From NCBI GenBank assembly GCA_021603905.1, contig BQIU01000001.1, positions 1-64,000 of the forward strand: a DNA stretch of 64,000 nucleotides. Direction: 5' to 3'. This document shows, piece after piece, positions 1 to 8,208 of this stretch; the stretch's first letter is position 1; every line of letters begins with the position of its first letter. The notes below the pieces were generated by a model, which made no database searches, was not told where the DNA came from, and saw only the letters and a list, made by a program, of their open reading frames with translations. The translations under genes were made by a program, and so were the position numbers. The stretch is from Nitrospirales bacterium. Lineage in GTDB: Bacteria > Nitrospirota > Nitrospiria > Nitrospirales > UBA8639.

Positions 1-105
1 ACCTGGCGACGGCTCCGAGGATTCAACGAGTTGCCCAAGGTCATCGCAGGCAGAGTATTCATAGATGGAATCGAAGAAACAAGCACGGACCCAGTCGCCG
101 CGTGA
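1..105 (+). CDS. IS256-like transposase, C-terminal end (cut by window edge)
   Basis: Frame 1 is open from the first base to a TGA at 103-105 and gives 34 residues beginning TWRRLRGFNELPKVIAG. This pattern (aromatic-R-x-x-x-G, then a short hydrophobic stretch) resembles the C-terminal tail of mutator-type (IS256 family) transposases. The rest of the gene lies left of the window, so the DDE residues cannot be checked. An IS256-like terminal sequence follows the stop. The family call rests on a short tail only; another transposase family is possible. Confidence 0.5.
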   Translation, partial: TWRRLRGFNELPKVIAGRVFIDGIEETSTDPVAA

Positions 106-116
106 GCAACTCGGCA

Positions 117-140
117 GACACTACATTTGACAACAGCTCT
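117..140. repeat. Candidate right terminal inverted repeat of the IS256-like element
   Basis: Shortly after the transposase stop lies CTACATTTGACAACAGCTC (121-139). Ends containing a TTTGACA-type core followed by AGCTC or similar are common for IS256-like elements. The matching left end is outside the window, so this is an inference from position and motif only. Confidence 0.35.
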
Positions 141-334
141 CAAATGAGCAACGGGAGGTAAAACAAGCGATAGCATCTAGAGGGGTAAGAGAGGTGAGAT
201 GTCGGAGTTTCTAAATTCGCTGATTAGTCAAAAAATCACTTAAATATTAAAACGTGTTGTCATGACCACATAACTGAATGAAGGTGCGGTATCGGTTCTT
301 CATCACATATGACCAGCATGCTGAGATACTGTCT

Positions 335-697
335 TCACATACCGATATAGCTCTTTAACCAATCCCATTCAAATTTCTCTGGGTGTTCGACATAATCATG
401 AGGATTATCGACAACATGTTGAAGGTACGTATCTTTGAGTTTCCACACGAGTTCGGATTTTTCTTGTTTATGCGAGACCACATCAAATGTTCCAGCGTTC
501 AAGCGAATGGTATAATAAGCAACTGAACTAGATTCGTTCTCGCTATACACTTCCACACCAATAATCTTGTTTCCTAATATTTTTTCCCCAAGTTCTAGCA
601 TTTGCTTGTACACAATCGTTTCTTTGTGCTTTGTAAGCGCGACATTAAACGTATTAATAAATTGCAGAAACAATGACTTCGTGTCTTCTTGGGTCAT
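335..697 (-). CDS. Hypothetical protein coupled to trkA
   Basis: A 120-residue acidic soluble protein with no signal peptide or membrane segment; I do not recognise the family. Its ATG overlaps the trkA stop as ATGA (694-697), and a GAGGAG Shine-Dalgarno lies inside the end of trkA, so the start is well supported and translation is probably coupled. The C-terminus is rich in aromatic and acidic residues (WDWL near the end). The position as third gene after trkH and trkA suggests a role in, or co-regulation with, K+ uptake; that is inference from context only. Confidence 0.8.
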   Translation of the reverse strand: MTQEDTKSLFLQFINTFNVALTKHKETIVYKQMLELGEKILGNKIIGVEVYSENESSSVAYYTIRLNAGTFDVVSHKQEKSELVWKLKDTYLQHVVDNPHDYVEHPEKFEWDWLKSYIGM

Positions 698-1422
698 GGG
701 GTATTCTCCTCATTCGACATAGGTGAATTCGTTTCTCCTTTTTTCTTTTTTGAACCTATAGAATGCTCTTTTGTCTGTTTCGGTACCCATCGATCCTTTA
801 AGGTCTGTAAATGTTTGCTATGGGTAAGAATGATGACTTCATCCCCTACCTTCAGTGTCATTTCATCGTCTGCAAAGTTGAAGCGACCATCTCGATAATA
901 GCAGATCACGCGACTTTCTTCAGGGATCTTAAGATCTACCACAGTAGTCGCATCCTCGTTCTTCACAATAAATGTAAAAAATCTTGCTTCGTCCTTTAGT
1001 ACGGTAGAAAGTTCGACTGCATCAAGACCTCGAACCATATTTTGAAGAAGCCGACTTGTTGTGCGGACCGGCACGATAGTTTCTTCCAGTCCAAGCTCAC
1101 GACAAATCTCTTCAAAATCAGGGTCTTCAATTGCGGTCACGACCCGCGCAAAACCCAATGAACGACCAACGAGACTTGCGATCAAATTGGCCTGATCATT
1201 ATCACTAAGACAAAACAGCATATCAGTCTGTTCGGGACCAACTTCGAGAAGAATGGATGGCGTTCCACCGTCACCATGGAGAAAACTACAGTCTAATTCC
1301 TCAGAGAGCCGATCAATTTTTTCTCGGTTGGACTCGATAATGATCACTTCATGATGTTGCTGAATGAGCGACTTCGCCGTCATCACCGTTACTTCGCCAG
1401 CCCCGACAAATGCAATTCTCAT
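694..1422 (-). CDS. trkA: TrkA-type K+ uptake regulatory NAD-binding protein
   Basis: A 242-residue cytoplasmic gating subunit for a Trk/Ktr K+ transporter. An N-terminal Rossmann (RCK_N) fold is visible: VGAGEV at residues 6-11, an acidic ribose-binding Glu at about 30 after a hydrophobic strand, and HGDG at 49-52. A C-terminal RCK_C domain spans about 140-215. It has one RCK unit, as in KtrA and in many short TrkA proteins, rather than the doubled E. coli TrkA. I chose the ATG at 1422 because it overlaps the trkH stop as ATGA and is preceded by GGAGG; a further-upstream start would add 18 residues inside trkH with no family match. The product should bind nucleotides and gate the TrkH encoded just upstream. 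Confidence 0.93.
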   Translation of the reverse strand: MRIAFVGAGEVTVMTAKSLIQQHHEVIIIESNREKIDRLSEELDCSFLHGDGGTPSILLEVGPEQTDMLFCLSDNDQANLIASLVGRSLGFARVVTAIEDPDFEEICRELGLEETIVPVRTTSRLLQNMVRGLDAVELSTVLKDEARFFTFIVKNEDATTVVDLKIPEESRVICYYRDGRFNFADDEMTLKVGDEVIILTHSKHLQTLKDRWVPKQTKEHSIGSKKKKGETNSPMSNEENTP

Positions 1423-2894
1423 CGTTCCTCCGATCTTCGGCCAATCCATGTTCCCGGAAAGAAGAGGACTAACCACGCTAAAATTTCAAGTCTTCCCAAG
1501 AGCATATCTGCACAGAGGATGGCTTTGAGCACTTCTGGTAAATCCGCGCTCGTGATGCCAACAGAGAGCCCAGCTGTGCCGGTAGCGGAAACCACTTCGA
1601 ACAATGCATCCAAGGGATCGTATCCCATCATCACAAACGGAAACCAGGAGAAGAGGATCACCACGCCGAAAAGAACGATGAGGATTAAGGCTTCTCGAAT
1701 CTGGCTGTTAGATAATCGTTCGCCGTGAATCCGAGGTTCGAGCACCGTATGGCGTGGCACACAGATTCGTAAAATGACAATCTGGAGAAGACGAAGAAAA
1801 ATTAAGAGGCGTAGGATTTTGAACCCTCCAGCCGTTGACCCAGTTCCACCTCCGATCATCATAGCCATAATAAGTGTGAGCTTAGAACCAGGATCGTAGT
1901 CTGAGAGATTGTGAATCGCAAAACCTGCTGTTGATTGAGCTGAGAAGGCCATCAGCGGGGCGGAGCGTAGAGAGTCAGAGAACGAGAGAATATTGGATTG
2001 CCACAGGCACCAACCCAAGAGAAGTGAGACAAGCATTCCACTAATCAAGAATGCCCGGAGTTGAACAATCTGCATAGTCGGCGGACGTTTTCTTTGGCTC
2101 ATCACATGATAAAACGCAAGGGGAACGGCTCCCAGTACACAACTCCCAATGACCCAAGCTTGAGCCGTCCATGAATGGAGTCCAGCGAGGCTCCCGTCGT
2201 GTGGAGCAAAGCCACCTGTAGAGACCGCAGCAAAGGTGTAGAGCATTGACGAAAAGGGGTCGACTCCTAGTAGCCAAAGCCCGATAATTCCAAAACCGGT
2301 CAATCCACCATATACGATCAACACGCGCTTGGTATGCTTCTTCGTTCCACCAACAAGGTCTTCTTGATCAGCTTCACTGGCCGATAGGCCTTTGGCGACT
2401 AATCCAGGCTCAGCGACGAGCGCCAACGAGAGGACAACGATTCCTAACCCCCCATACCACTGCATCCACGAACGAGCGAATAGAAAGGTTGAGGGTGTCC
2501 CCTCTAACGTCGAGAGTGTACTCAGCCCAGTTGTGGTCCCTCCGGAAATGGCTTCAAACAGCGCATCCTGAAAACTTAAACCTGACGCCATCATTGGGTA
2601 AGACATGACAAGCGGTGTGAATAAAAACATCATGGACACCAAGACCATGCCTTCATTCATCTGGACGCGAACTGGAATAGTCAAACGACTGAGAAACCCG
2701 CCCAATCCTACTAAACTCACAATAACCAAGATATATCTCACGCTGCTCTCAGTGTCTTGAAACACTAGGGAAACACTTAATGGCACAAGCGTCAGCACAG
2801 CCAAGACCAGACATAGTTGCCCAAAATATTTAAGTATTACACGGATACGAACAGCATGGCGTAACGCCGCGGCCTGCTTGATCATAGATTCCAC
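1419..2894 (-). CDS. trkH: TrkH family potassium uptake channel subunit (copy 1)
   Basis: A 491-residue integral membrane protein of the TrkH/KtrB superfamily, which moves K+ through four M1-P-M2 repeats. The four pore loops are visible as GGTTTGLS, VSTGGFAP, QSTAGFA and ATGTAGLS, each with the conserved Gly of the single-Gly filter. A GGGTGSTAGGFK stretch follows the third repeat, as is typical. The length is usual for the family. It is first in a coupled unit with trkA and a hypothetical gene. A 14-bp tandem repeat lies about 70 nt upstream. A second TrkH (50678-52174) has no adjacent trkA, so this trkA may serve both. Confidence 0.95.
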   Translation of the reverse strand: MESMIKQAAALRHAVRIRVILKYFGQLCLVLAVLTLVPLSVSLVFQDTESSVRYILVIVSLVGLGGFLSRLTIPVRVQMNEGMVLVSMMFLFTPLVMSYPMMASGLSFQDALFEAISGGTTTGLSTLSTLEGTPSTFLFARSWMQWYGGLGIVVLSLALVAEPGLVAKGLSASEADQEDLVGGTKKHTKRVLIVYGGLTGFGIIGLWLLGVDPFSSMLYTFAAVSTGGFAPHDGSLAGLHSWTAQAWVIGSCVLGAVPLAFYHVMSQRKRPPTMQIVQLRAFLISGMLVSLLLGWCLWQSNILSFSDSLRSAPLMAFSAQSTAGFAIHNLSDYDPGSKLTLIMAMMIGGGTGSTAGGFKILRLLIFLRLLQIVILRICVPRHTVLEPRIHGERLSNSQIREALILIVLFGVVILFSWFPFVMMGYDPLDALFEVVSATGTAGLSVGITSADLPEVLKAILCADMLLGRLEILAWLVLFFPGTWIGRRSEER

Positions 2895-3340
2895 TTCTCC
2901 ATCTGTCTCTCGTGCATCCTCCTTGCTGACAGTACTTTAGGAAGTCCACAACTCCTTCGTCCTTTTGTTTGCCTCAACTTGTTTGCCTCAACGCGTCTGA
3001 TTGACATTTTCAAGCTCCTGAAAAACCAATCCACAACCATAGCTAACTAGTACAGCATTTTTGAGCAATATCAAAACATGCCCATGCCCAGTCGAACTAG
3101 ATCGTTTGATACTTATTTTTATTCGTCTTGAGGTAAATTCTGACCTTGGAAAGACTGATCGAATTTGAAAGCTGAAAAGATTTTTGGATGACCTGGGATG
3201 TCGCAGGACAATGGGGAGCAATCCGAATGACGAGAGTCGAAAGAGATACCACGACCAGAAGAAACAAAAATTATTATTTACGAGAGTTGGTTGAACCCGC
3301 GTGTGAAAATGATACAGAATCGTCAGGTGCGGCACCTTCA
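2895..3340. other. Intergenic, promoter side of trkH
   Basis: No convincing gene. Open frames on both strands overlap each other and lack ribosome sites and family matches. The only structure seen is the 14-bp tandem repeat at 2965-2992. This stretch must carry the promoter of the trkH unit and the 3' end of the secreted-protein gene to its right. Confidence 0.6.
2965..2992. repeat. Perfect 14-bp tandem duplication upstream of trkH
   Basis: TTGTTTGCCTCAAC occurs twice head to tail with no spacer (2965-2978 and 2979-2992). Read on the trkH strand it is GTTGAGGCAAACAA repeated, about 70-100 nt before the trkH start, in the usual place for an operator. It may be a regulator site or a simple slippage duplication. 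Confidence 0.8.
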
Positions 3341-3652
3341 TCAATGTTGCTGTCTAAGGACGAGAGCCTGCCACTCCGGCAGGACTCTAGCTTCGATGGC
3401 GTCTCCGATTTTAATGGATTCATCCTGAATCGTACCGCGGTATACCCTGACTCTGCTTATCTGGCCATCTTCTGTTTTAATGATGTACAGGTTCCCTTCG
3501 ATCTCCAGCACTGTTCCTTTTATGAGTATAGCCTCGGAAGGTGACGAAAGCCTATCACTCTTCTTTGATGATGTTTGAGCTTCACTCAAGAAAATGGGAA
3601 TCAGTAATAGTGAAGTCAATACCAGGGCAATAAGAAATTTAAGACGCAACAT
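3341..3652 (-). CDS. Secreted small beta-domain protein
   Basis: A 103-residue protein with a clear N-terminal signal sequence (Lys/Arg, then about 15 hydrophobic residues, cleavage probably after SEA near residue 25). The mature part has the pattern KGTVLEIEGNLYIIK...IGDAIEARV, typical of a small OB-like beta barrel. A similar pattern occurs in the lipoprotein at 38812-39273 and twice in the protein at 45132-45995. The start has GGAGAT-like sequence upstream (AAGGAGATGAC before ATG). Function unknown; probably periplasmic. Confidence 0.8.
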   Translation of the reverse strand: MLRLKFLIALVLTSLLLIPIFLSEAQTSSKKSDRLSSPSEAILIKGTVLEIEGNLYIIKTEDGQISRVRVYRGTIQDESIKIGDAIEARVLPEWQALVLRQQH

Positions 3653-3733
3653 GTCATCTCCTTGCTTGCCGTTAAAGATTACCCCCTTACTCTTGATAGA
3701 ATGTATGAGGCACAGGCGTGAGATGAGCTATGC

Positions 3734-3889
3734 CTATGTCCTCCCTTTCACAAAACCAACAATGGCGAAAATGAGAAATACCACGAACAGGATCCATGCG
3801 ATTTGGGAGGCAGTGCCCGCCACTCCTGACAGTCCTAAAACTCCAGCAATAATGGCAATGACTAAAAATGTAATAGCCCAATTTAACAT
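3734..3889 (-). CDS. DUF1328 (YtjA-like) small membrane protein
   Basis: A 51-residue membrane peptide starting [14 protein letters not shown] and ending FVKGRT. The two hydrophobic helices separated by [14 protein letters not shown] match the DUF1328/UPF0391 family closely in length and pattern. The ATG at 3889 has a strong AGGAGG site about 6 nt upstream. The function of the family is not established; members are often found near CsbD and other general-stress genes, as here. Confidence 0.9.
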   Translation of the reverse strand: MLNWAITFLVIAIIAGVLGLSGVAGTASQIAWILFVVFLIFAIVGFVKGRT

Positions 3890-3939
3890 GATAACCTCCT
3901 TAAGAAAGATAAAAATTAATAATTATACACACACTATGC

Positions 3940-5307
3940 TCACTCACAATTTGGGCCTGATGAACCCGCGGGATACGTTTGGAGTTTCACTTGACCTTTC
4001 TCCCAAGATTTCATAATAGGGTCCACGATTCGCCACATCGCTTCGACTTCATCATCTCGAATGAAAAGAGTCGGATCGCCCTCGAAAGCATCAAGTAAGA
4101 GATGCCCATATGCTGGAATCTTTTGCTGAGCGAATGCCGCATTCAGCTCAAACTCTTCTAAGTCAAAAGGTTCTCCTGCTCCATTAAGATTGACGGAAAT
4201 TCCAATTTTGTCTGGATTAAACTGCATGCGCAAAACATTCGCCGGCACGGACGTCGCTCCAAATACTTGATAGGGGACCTTCCGAAAATGGACCGCGATT
4301 TCAAACTTGTCCTGAGACAACGCCTTACCTGATCGCAAAGTAAACGGAACTCCTCCCCATCGCCAGTTATCAATAAACAACGTCACCTGCGCAAAGGTTT
4401 CGGTCTTGCGCTTGGGATCGACACCTTCTTCATCCTTGTACGCTGGGATGGCCTTATGGTTTGTAGTCCCTGCCGCATACCTTGCTCGCACGGTATAGCG
4501 TTTAATTTCAGCGGAACTCATACGTCTAATCGCATGTAATACGTTGACCTTTTGATCGTGAAAGTCTCGATCATCAAAGGAATGAGGTGGTTCCATCCCG
4601 ATCAAACATAAGAGCTGGAGCAAGTGATTTTGAATCATATCTTTCAAGGCTCCAGAAGAATCATAGTACGATGCACGCCCCTCCAACGCTAAGGTCTCAT
4701 CCCAGATAATATCGACGCGTTCAATATGTTGATTGTTCCAACTCGACTCAAACAGACGATTAGCAAAGCGAAAACCCAGGACATTCCTAACTGTTTGTTC
4801 CCCAAGAAAATGATCGATACGAAAAATATGTTGCTCTGAAAACGTCTTCTTCAAGAGACGATTCAAGCTTCGAGCACTCTTTAGATCCTGACCAAAAGGT
4901 TTTTCAACAATCACACGACATTTCTCATGAAGATCCAGTTGTCCAAGAGCTTTGATCGTTGAGGCAAATATCGAGGGGGGTAACGCAAGGTAAAAAATAC
5001 TTGGATCATCAAGTGAGCCAAGCGCATGTGCAATTTCCTTATGATCTCCCGTGTCTGCAATTTGCTTGTATTGAAGTCTCGACATCAGATGGTTGATGCA
5101 CTTTTTCGTAAACTTTTCATGAAGACCATGGAGGTTTTTCCGTACATGGGCACGGTAGTCAGACGTGTTCCACTCTTGTCGTGAGAGTGCCAGTATGGAC
5201 AAGTCGTCAGGTTCACGCTCAGCCTCAAACAACCGAATGATCGCTGGAAAAAGATATCGAGTGGCCAGATCACCTGAGGCGCCAAAGATCACAAGCCGGG
5301 AAATCAT
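3940..5307 (-). CDS. zwf: Glucose-6-phosphate 1-dehydrogenase
   Basis: A 455-residue enzyme of the oxidative pentose phosphate pathway, oxidising glucose-6-phosphate to the lactone with NAD(P)+. Landmarks: the dinucleotide fingerprint GASGDLA at 9-15, EKPFG at 135-139, the active-site segment RIDHFLGE at 163-170, the second catalytic His in QNHLLQL (about 228) and RSGK near 325-328. Two usual residues of the RIDHYLGK motif differ: Tyr is Phe and the phosphate-contacting Lys is Glu. I chose ATG 5307 because the fingerprint must start within a few residues of the N-terminus. No gnd or pgl gene is adjacent. Confidence 0.92.
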   Translation of the reverse strand: MISRLVIFGASGDLATRYLFPAIIRLFEAEREPDDLSILALSRQEWNTSDYRAHVRKNLHGLHEKFTKKCINHLMSRLQYKQIADTGDHKEIAHALGSLDDPSIFYLALPPSIFASTIKALGQLDLHEKCRVIVEKPFGQDLKSARSLNRLLKKTFSEQHIFRIDHFLGEQTVRNVLGFRFANRLFESSWNNQHIERVDIIWDETLALEGRASYYDSSGALKDMIQNHLLQLLCLIGMEPPHSFDDRDFHDQKVNVLHAIRRMSSAEIKRYTVRARYAAGTTNHKAIPAYKDEEGVDPKRKTETFAQVTLFIDNWRWGGVPFTLRSGKALSQDKFEIAVHFRKVPYQVFGATSVPANVLRMQFNPDKIGISVNLNGAGEPFDLEEFELNAAFAQQKIPAYGHLLLDAFEGDPTLFIRDDEVEAMWRIVDPIMKSWEKGQVKLQTYPAGSSGPNCE

Positions 5308-5380
5308 TTTGCACCCACCGACCGAATGCCAGACACAACTGGAATAACCCGAATGAAATACCAACCCTGTCTATTCATGT

Positions 5381-5824
5381 TTACCGTGATTGATCTTCAG
5401 TGGTTCCACCATTAAGAAATTTCCCAAATCTCAGAGTCAAAAACGTCATAATACTAAGGGTCAACGCAATTTCTAATCGATTCCACGCTACCGCTATGCC
5501 AATCGCTCCAGTGCTCCAAATGCTTGCTGCTGTAGCAGTCCCAGCGACATTCCCCTTTTCCTTAAGAATTGATCCCCCTCCGATGAATCCAATGCCGGTA
5601 AGAATTCCGTACATGACCCTCGCCCTTGCGTCATCCGGCTCTAACACGTAAATACCGGTGAGCATATAGGCACAAGAAGCCATTGCGACGAGAGGGAATG
5701 TGCGAATGCCTGCACCAGGAGCACGGCTTTCTCGATCCCAACCAATTGGAATGGCCAAGAGGTATGCAATGCCAAGATGATAGAGGTGCGATAAGATTTC
5801 CGTCCATTGAATGTCTTCTAGCAT
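5381..5824 (-). CDS. MgtC/SapB family membrane protein
   Basis: About 147 residues with four to five hydrophobic segments and the MgtC signature: an IPIGWDRE-type segment after the first helix, GAGIRTFPLVAM, then GILTGIGFIGGGSILKEKGNVAGTATAASIW. These match the DUF4956/MgtC N-terminal membrane domain. The family is linked to growth at low Mg2+ and to membrane potential or ATP synthase control. The C-terminal cytoplasmic domain of Salmonella MgtC is absent, as in most homologues. Family members begin about ten residues before the first helix, which favours ATG 5824. A GTG start at 5920 would add 32 residues without family support. Confidence 0.88.
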   Translation of the reverse strand: MLEDIQWTEILSHLYHLGIAYLLAIPIGWDRESRAPGAGIRTFPLVAMASCAYMLTGIYVLEPDDARARVMYGILTGIGFIGGGSILKEKGNVAGTATAASIWSTGAIGIAVAWNRLEIALTLSIMTFLTLRFGKFLNGGTTEDQSR

Positions 5825-5945
5825 GAAAAGGGCTCGTTTAATGATCAACCGGAAACGAAGGTCTGAAACACTGATATCGTAACAGAAGTCACATTGTTCG
5901 CATACATTGCATCGACTCACTCAAGGTTCTTGCAATTCGAAATGA

Positions 5946-6845
5946 TCATGTGTCCGGTTGACTATCAACCTGTGCTTTTTCTTGATCTGCATGCTCCATC
6001 ACCGTTTTCAATGGTTCCTTAAAAGTTAACGTTCGATACGGGAATGGGATCTCGATGCCGGCATCATCCAACCCTTTTTTGACTGCTGCGACAACCTTGT
6101 CCCGAGATTGCCGAATATCCACTGGCTTAGATCCGGTCCACCACGTAACTTCAAAATCGATGCTGCTAGCACCAAATGCTTGAGCGAACACTTGAATATC
6201 CTTTTCCTTATCGATCGTGTCGAGTCCTTGAACCGCATGAGCGATCACGTCTCTCGCCTTATCCACATCTTCACCATAGGCGACACCACACATAATGGTG
6301 ACACGACGTCGATCAAGATCAGTGCGAACCGTCACTGGATTTTTAAAAAGCTTGGCATTCGGCACGACAACTCGCTGACCATCGGTCTGTCGAATATGCG
6401 TATCGCGAATCGTGATATCTTCAACAAACCCCTCAATTTCTTCACACTCAATGTAATCCTTGAGCTGGAACGGTTCTCTCAAAAGAATCAGCATCCCAGC
6501 GATAAAATTTTCAAAAATATCTTTAAACGCAAATCCAATCGCAATAGATCCGAGACCAATCGCAGTCAAGACCTTCCCTGGAGTCAGCGAAGGAAACATC
6601 ACGATGGCCGAGGCCAGGATTCCCACTATCCAAATACCGATATAGCTCAGCTGCCGAAAAAGTTCCTGTAGAGACCTTCGCAAATGAAAACGAGGGAGGA
6701 CCCGCATGAGAACGAAATCAACGCCTCGACCAATTCCCCACGTGATCAGGAGAAGGATACAGCCAAAGACAATCTGGGGAAGATGTGAGAGAAAATTTTC
6801 TCCCATCTTGCGCAGACTTTCCATGATGACATTCAACGGTTTCAT
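5946..6845 (-). CDS. MscS family mechanosensitive channel (copy 1)
   Basis: A 299-residue small-conductance mechanosensitive channel protein that should release solutes on hypo-osmotic shock. Two or three N-terminal helices lead into the pore-lining TM3 region GLGSIAIGFAFKDIFENFIAG, then the beta domain (REPFQLKDYIE...VVVPNAKLFKNPV) and a C-terminal alpha/beta domain. The length matches E. coli MscS (286 residues). It lies between MgtC and an exported protease, all on the minus strand with short gaps, so it may be co-transcribed with mgtC. A second MscS, with a BON domain, is at 31465. Confidence 0.93.
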   Translation of the reverse strand: MKPLNVIMESLRKMGENFLSHLPQIVFGCILLLITWGIGRGVDFVLMRVLPRFHLRRSLQELFRQLSYIGIWIVGILASAIVMFPSLTPGKVLTAIGLGSIAIGFAFKDIFENFIAGMLILLREPFQLKDYIECEEIEGFVEDITIRDTHIRQTDGQRVVVPNAKLFKNPVTVRTDLDRRRVTIMCGVAYGEDVDKARDVIAHAVQGLDTIDKEKDIQVFAQAFGASSIDFEVTWWTGSKPVDIRQSRDKVVAAVKKGLDDAGIEIPFPYRTLTFKEPLKTVMEHADQEKAQVDSQPDT

Positions 6846-7308
6846 ACGACTGAGCTCCTATCCGATACATGCTGAAGATGCGTCATTGTAAAAGCTGCGA
6901 CTTCTGAATGGTCAACTCTCATGAGCTTGTTCAATAATCTATCGCAATGAGGTGATCGTTTCGCGTTGCTCTAAATCGCTTGCCCCATCCGCAGAATATA
7001 CTCAAATAATCTAAATGAGATATTAAACTTCAATGACGCTTCTCTCAATACTTCAAGAAACAGCCCGAGCGAGTGAAGTGAACTTGACAACAGTACGCGT
7101 GAAAAATTCCTCTTACCTCTCTGTAGAATATCGTATTATTTATAAAGAGGTTGATTATTTTGAGTTATCCCTGTCGATGAGAGGCGCATTTTGCCTTGCT
7201 AAAGGGGGTGAGTAAGGCACGAAAAGAAATCACAAAATTCTAGTTCGTCATTGAGTTGTTGTTACATAAAATTCTTAAGCAACACTTTTCACGCATAGTT
7301 GGCTTTGA
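6846..7308. other. Intergenic region without a recognisable gene
   Basis: A 60-residue open frame on the plus strand (7033-7215) has no ribosome site and no family resemblance. I see no hairpin followed by a T-run. The stretch separates mscS from the protease-like gene and probably holds the mscS promoter. Confidence 0.5.
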
Positions 7309-7998
7309 CTACCCTGCAGCTTTCACATGTCGAAGTGGATGTCCCGTCAATGCTTGATAGGCTTGGTTCACATTGGCGACTGGCGAGATGTGCATGAGGA
7401 ACGGCGTGCGCCAATCTCCATCGGACACATCATGCTCCTCTGGAACAATGACACGTTGAAAATGTTCGGCATAGGCCGCTTCAATTTTATCTGGCACCCC
7501 GCCTACGGATCCAAGTCGACCATCTGAATTGACCTTGCCCGTCACAACCCGATCTTGCGGAAATACGTCGCCTTGCGCAAGTGCCACAACGGCCAATCCA
7601 ACCATCGCTGATAGGCTTTCTCCATAGATGGTAATGCCGTTGTAGGGAATCATGAGTTGCACGCTCCATGATTTCTCGTCCAATCCAGCTGCCCTGGCAA
7701 TGTGAATTATGGCGTTTTGAACGGCGACCTGTGCTACGGGAGAAAATCGTCCCGGCCTCGTTCGAAATGTCACGTTCAATCCATAATGATCATTACGCTC
7801 TCTAAATACTACAACGAGGTGCGCCACCACTCCTATTTGATTAGACTGATAGTCAAGCGCGGTCCCAAGAATGGGAATCGTTCGTCCTTGCCACCCAGAT
7901 AAAGCAGGGAGAGGAGCGGCAGATATCGGTAGGCTCATCCACACGACAACTGGCAGAAGGAGCAAGGACACTATGGTGCTTTTCTTCCATCCGTTCAT
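7309..7998 (-). CDS. Exported S16 (Lon-type) protease-domain protein
   Basis: A protein of about 229 residues with a signal peptide (GWKKS followed by a hydrophobic run, cleavage near ISAA) and then a single Lon-like proteolytic domain. The segment YGESLSAMVGLAVVAL aligns with the Lon nucleophile loop, with Ser at about 130. GGVPDKIEAA aligns with the Lon GG-x-x-x-K segment, placing the catalytic Lys at about 171. There is no AAA+ ATPase or substrate-recruiting domain. An ATP-independent periplasmic S16 protein is therefore likely; YlbL/SdrC-like secreted S16 proteins are the closest known concept. A start at 8022 is also possible (8 more residues). Confidence 0.75.
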   Translation of the reverse strand: MNGWKKSTIVSLLLLPVVVWMSLPISAAPLPALSGWQGRTIPILGTALDYQSNQIGVVAHLVVVFRERNDHYGLNVTFRTRPGRFSPVAQVAVQNAIIHIARAAGLDEKSWSVQLMIPYNGITIYGESLSAMVGLAVVALAQGDVFPQDRVVTGKVNSDGRLGSVGGVPDKIEAAYAEHFQRVIVPEEHDVSDGDWRTPFLMHISPVANVNQAYQALTGHPLRHVKAAG

Positions 7999-8208
7999 AT
8001 TGCACTCTATGAGTGTTTCCAACTTATGACTTATAAACTATCTTCTTCGTTTGCGAGACGCATCTTTGTAAATCCTATATAGTTGTACCGTATCTGAACG
8101 ATGGCATCAAATAGACAAATACGACTTTGGAATGAGGGGTGTGTCTAGAAAACAAGCCATCGACATCAAATAGTGCGCACAAAGATTTTTGATCTCCGTT
8201 TAGGAATT

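Noticed and set aside
2988-3544. Overlapping open frames on both strands between trkH and the secreted-protein gene
   Set aside because: No ribosome site or family pattern; they overlap each other and a better supported gene.
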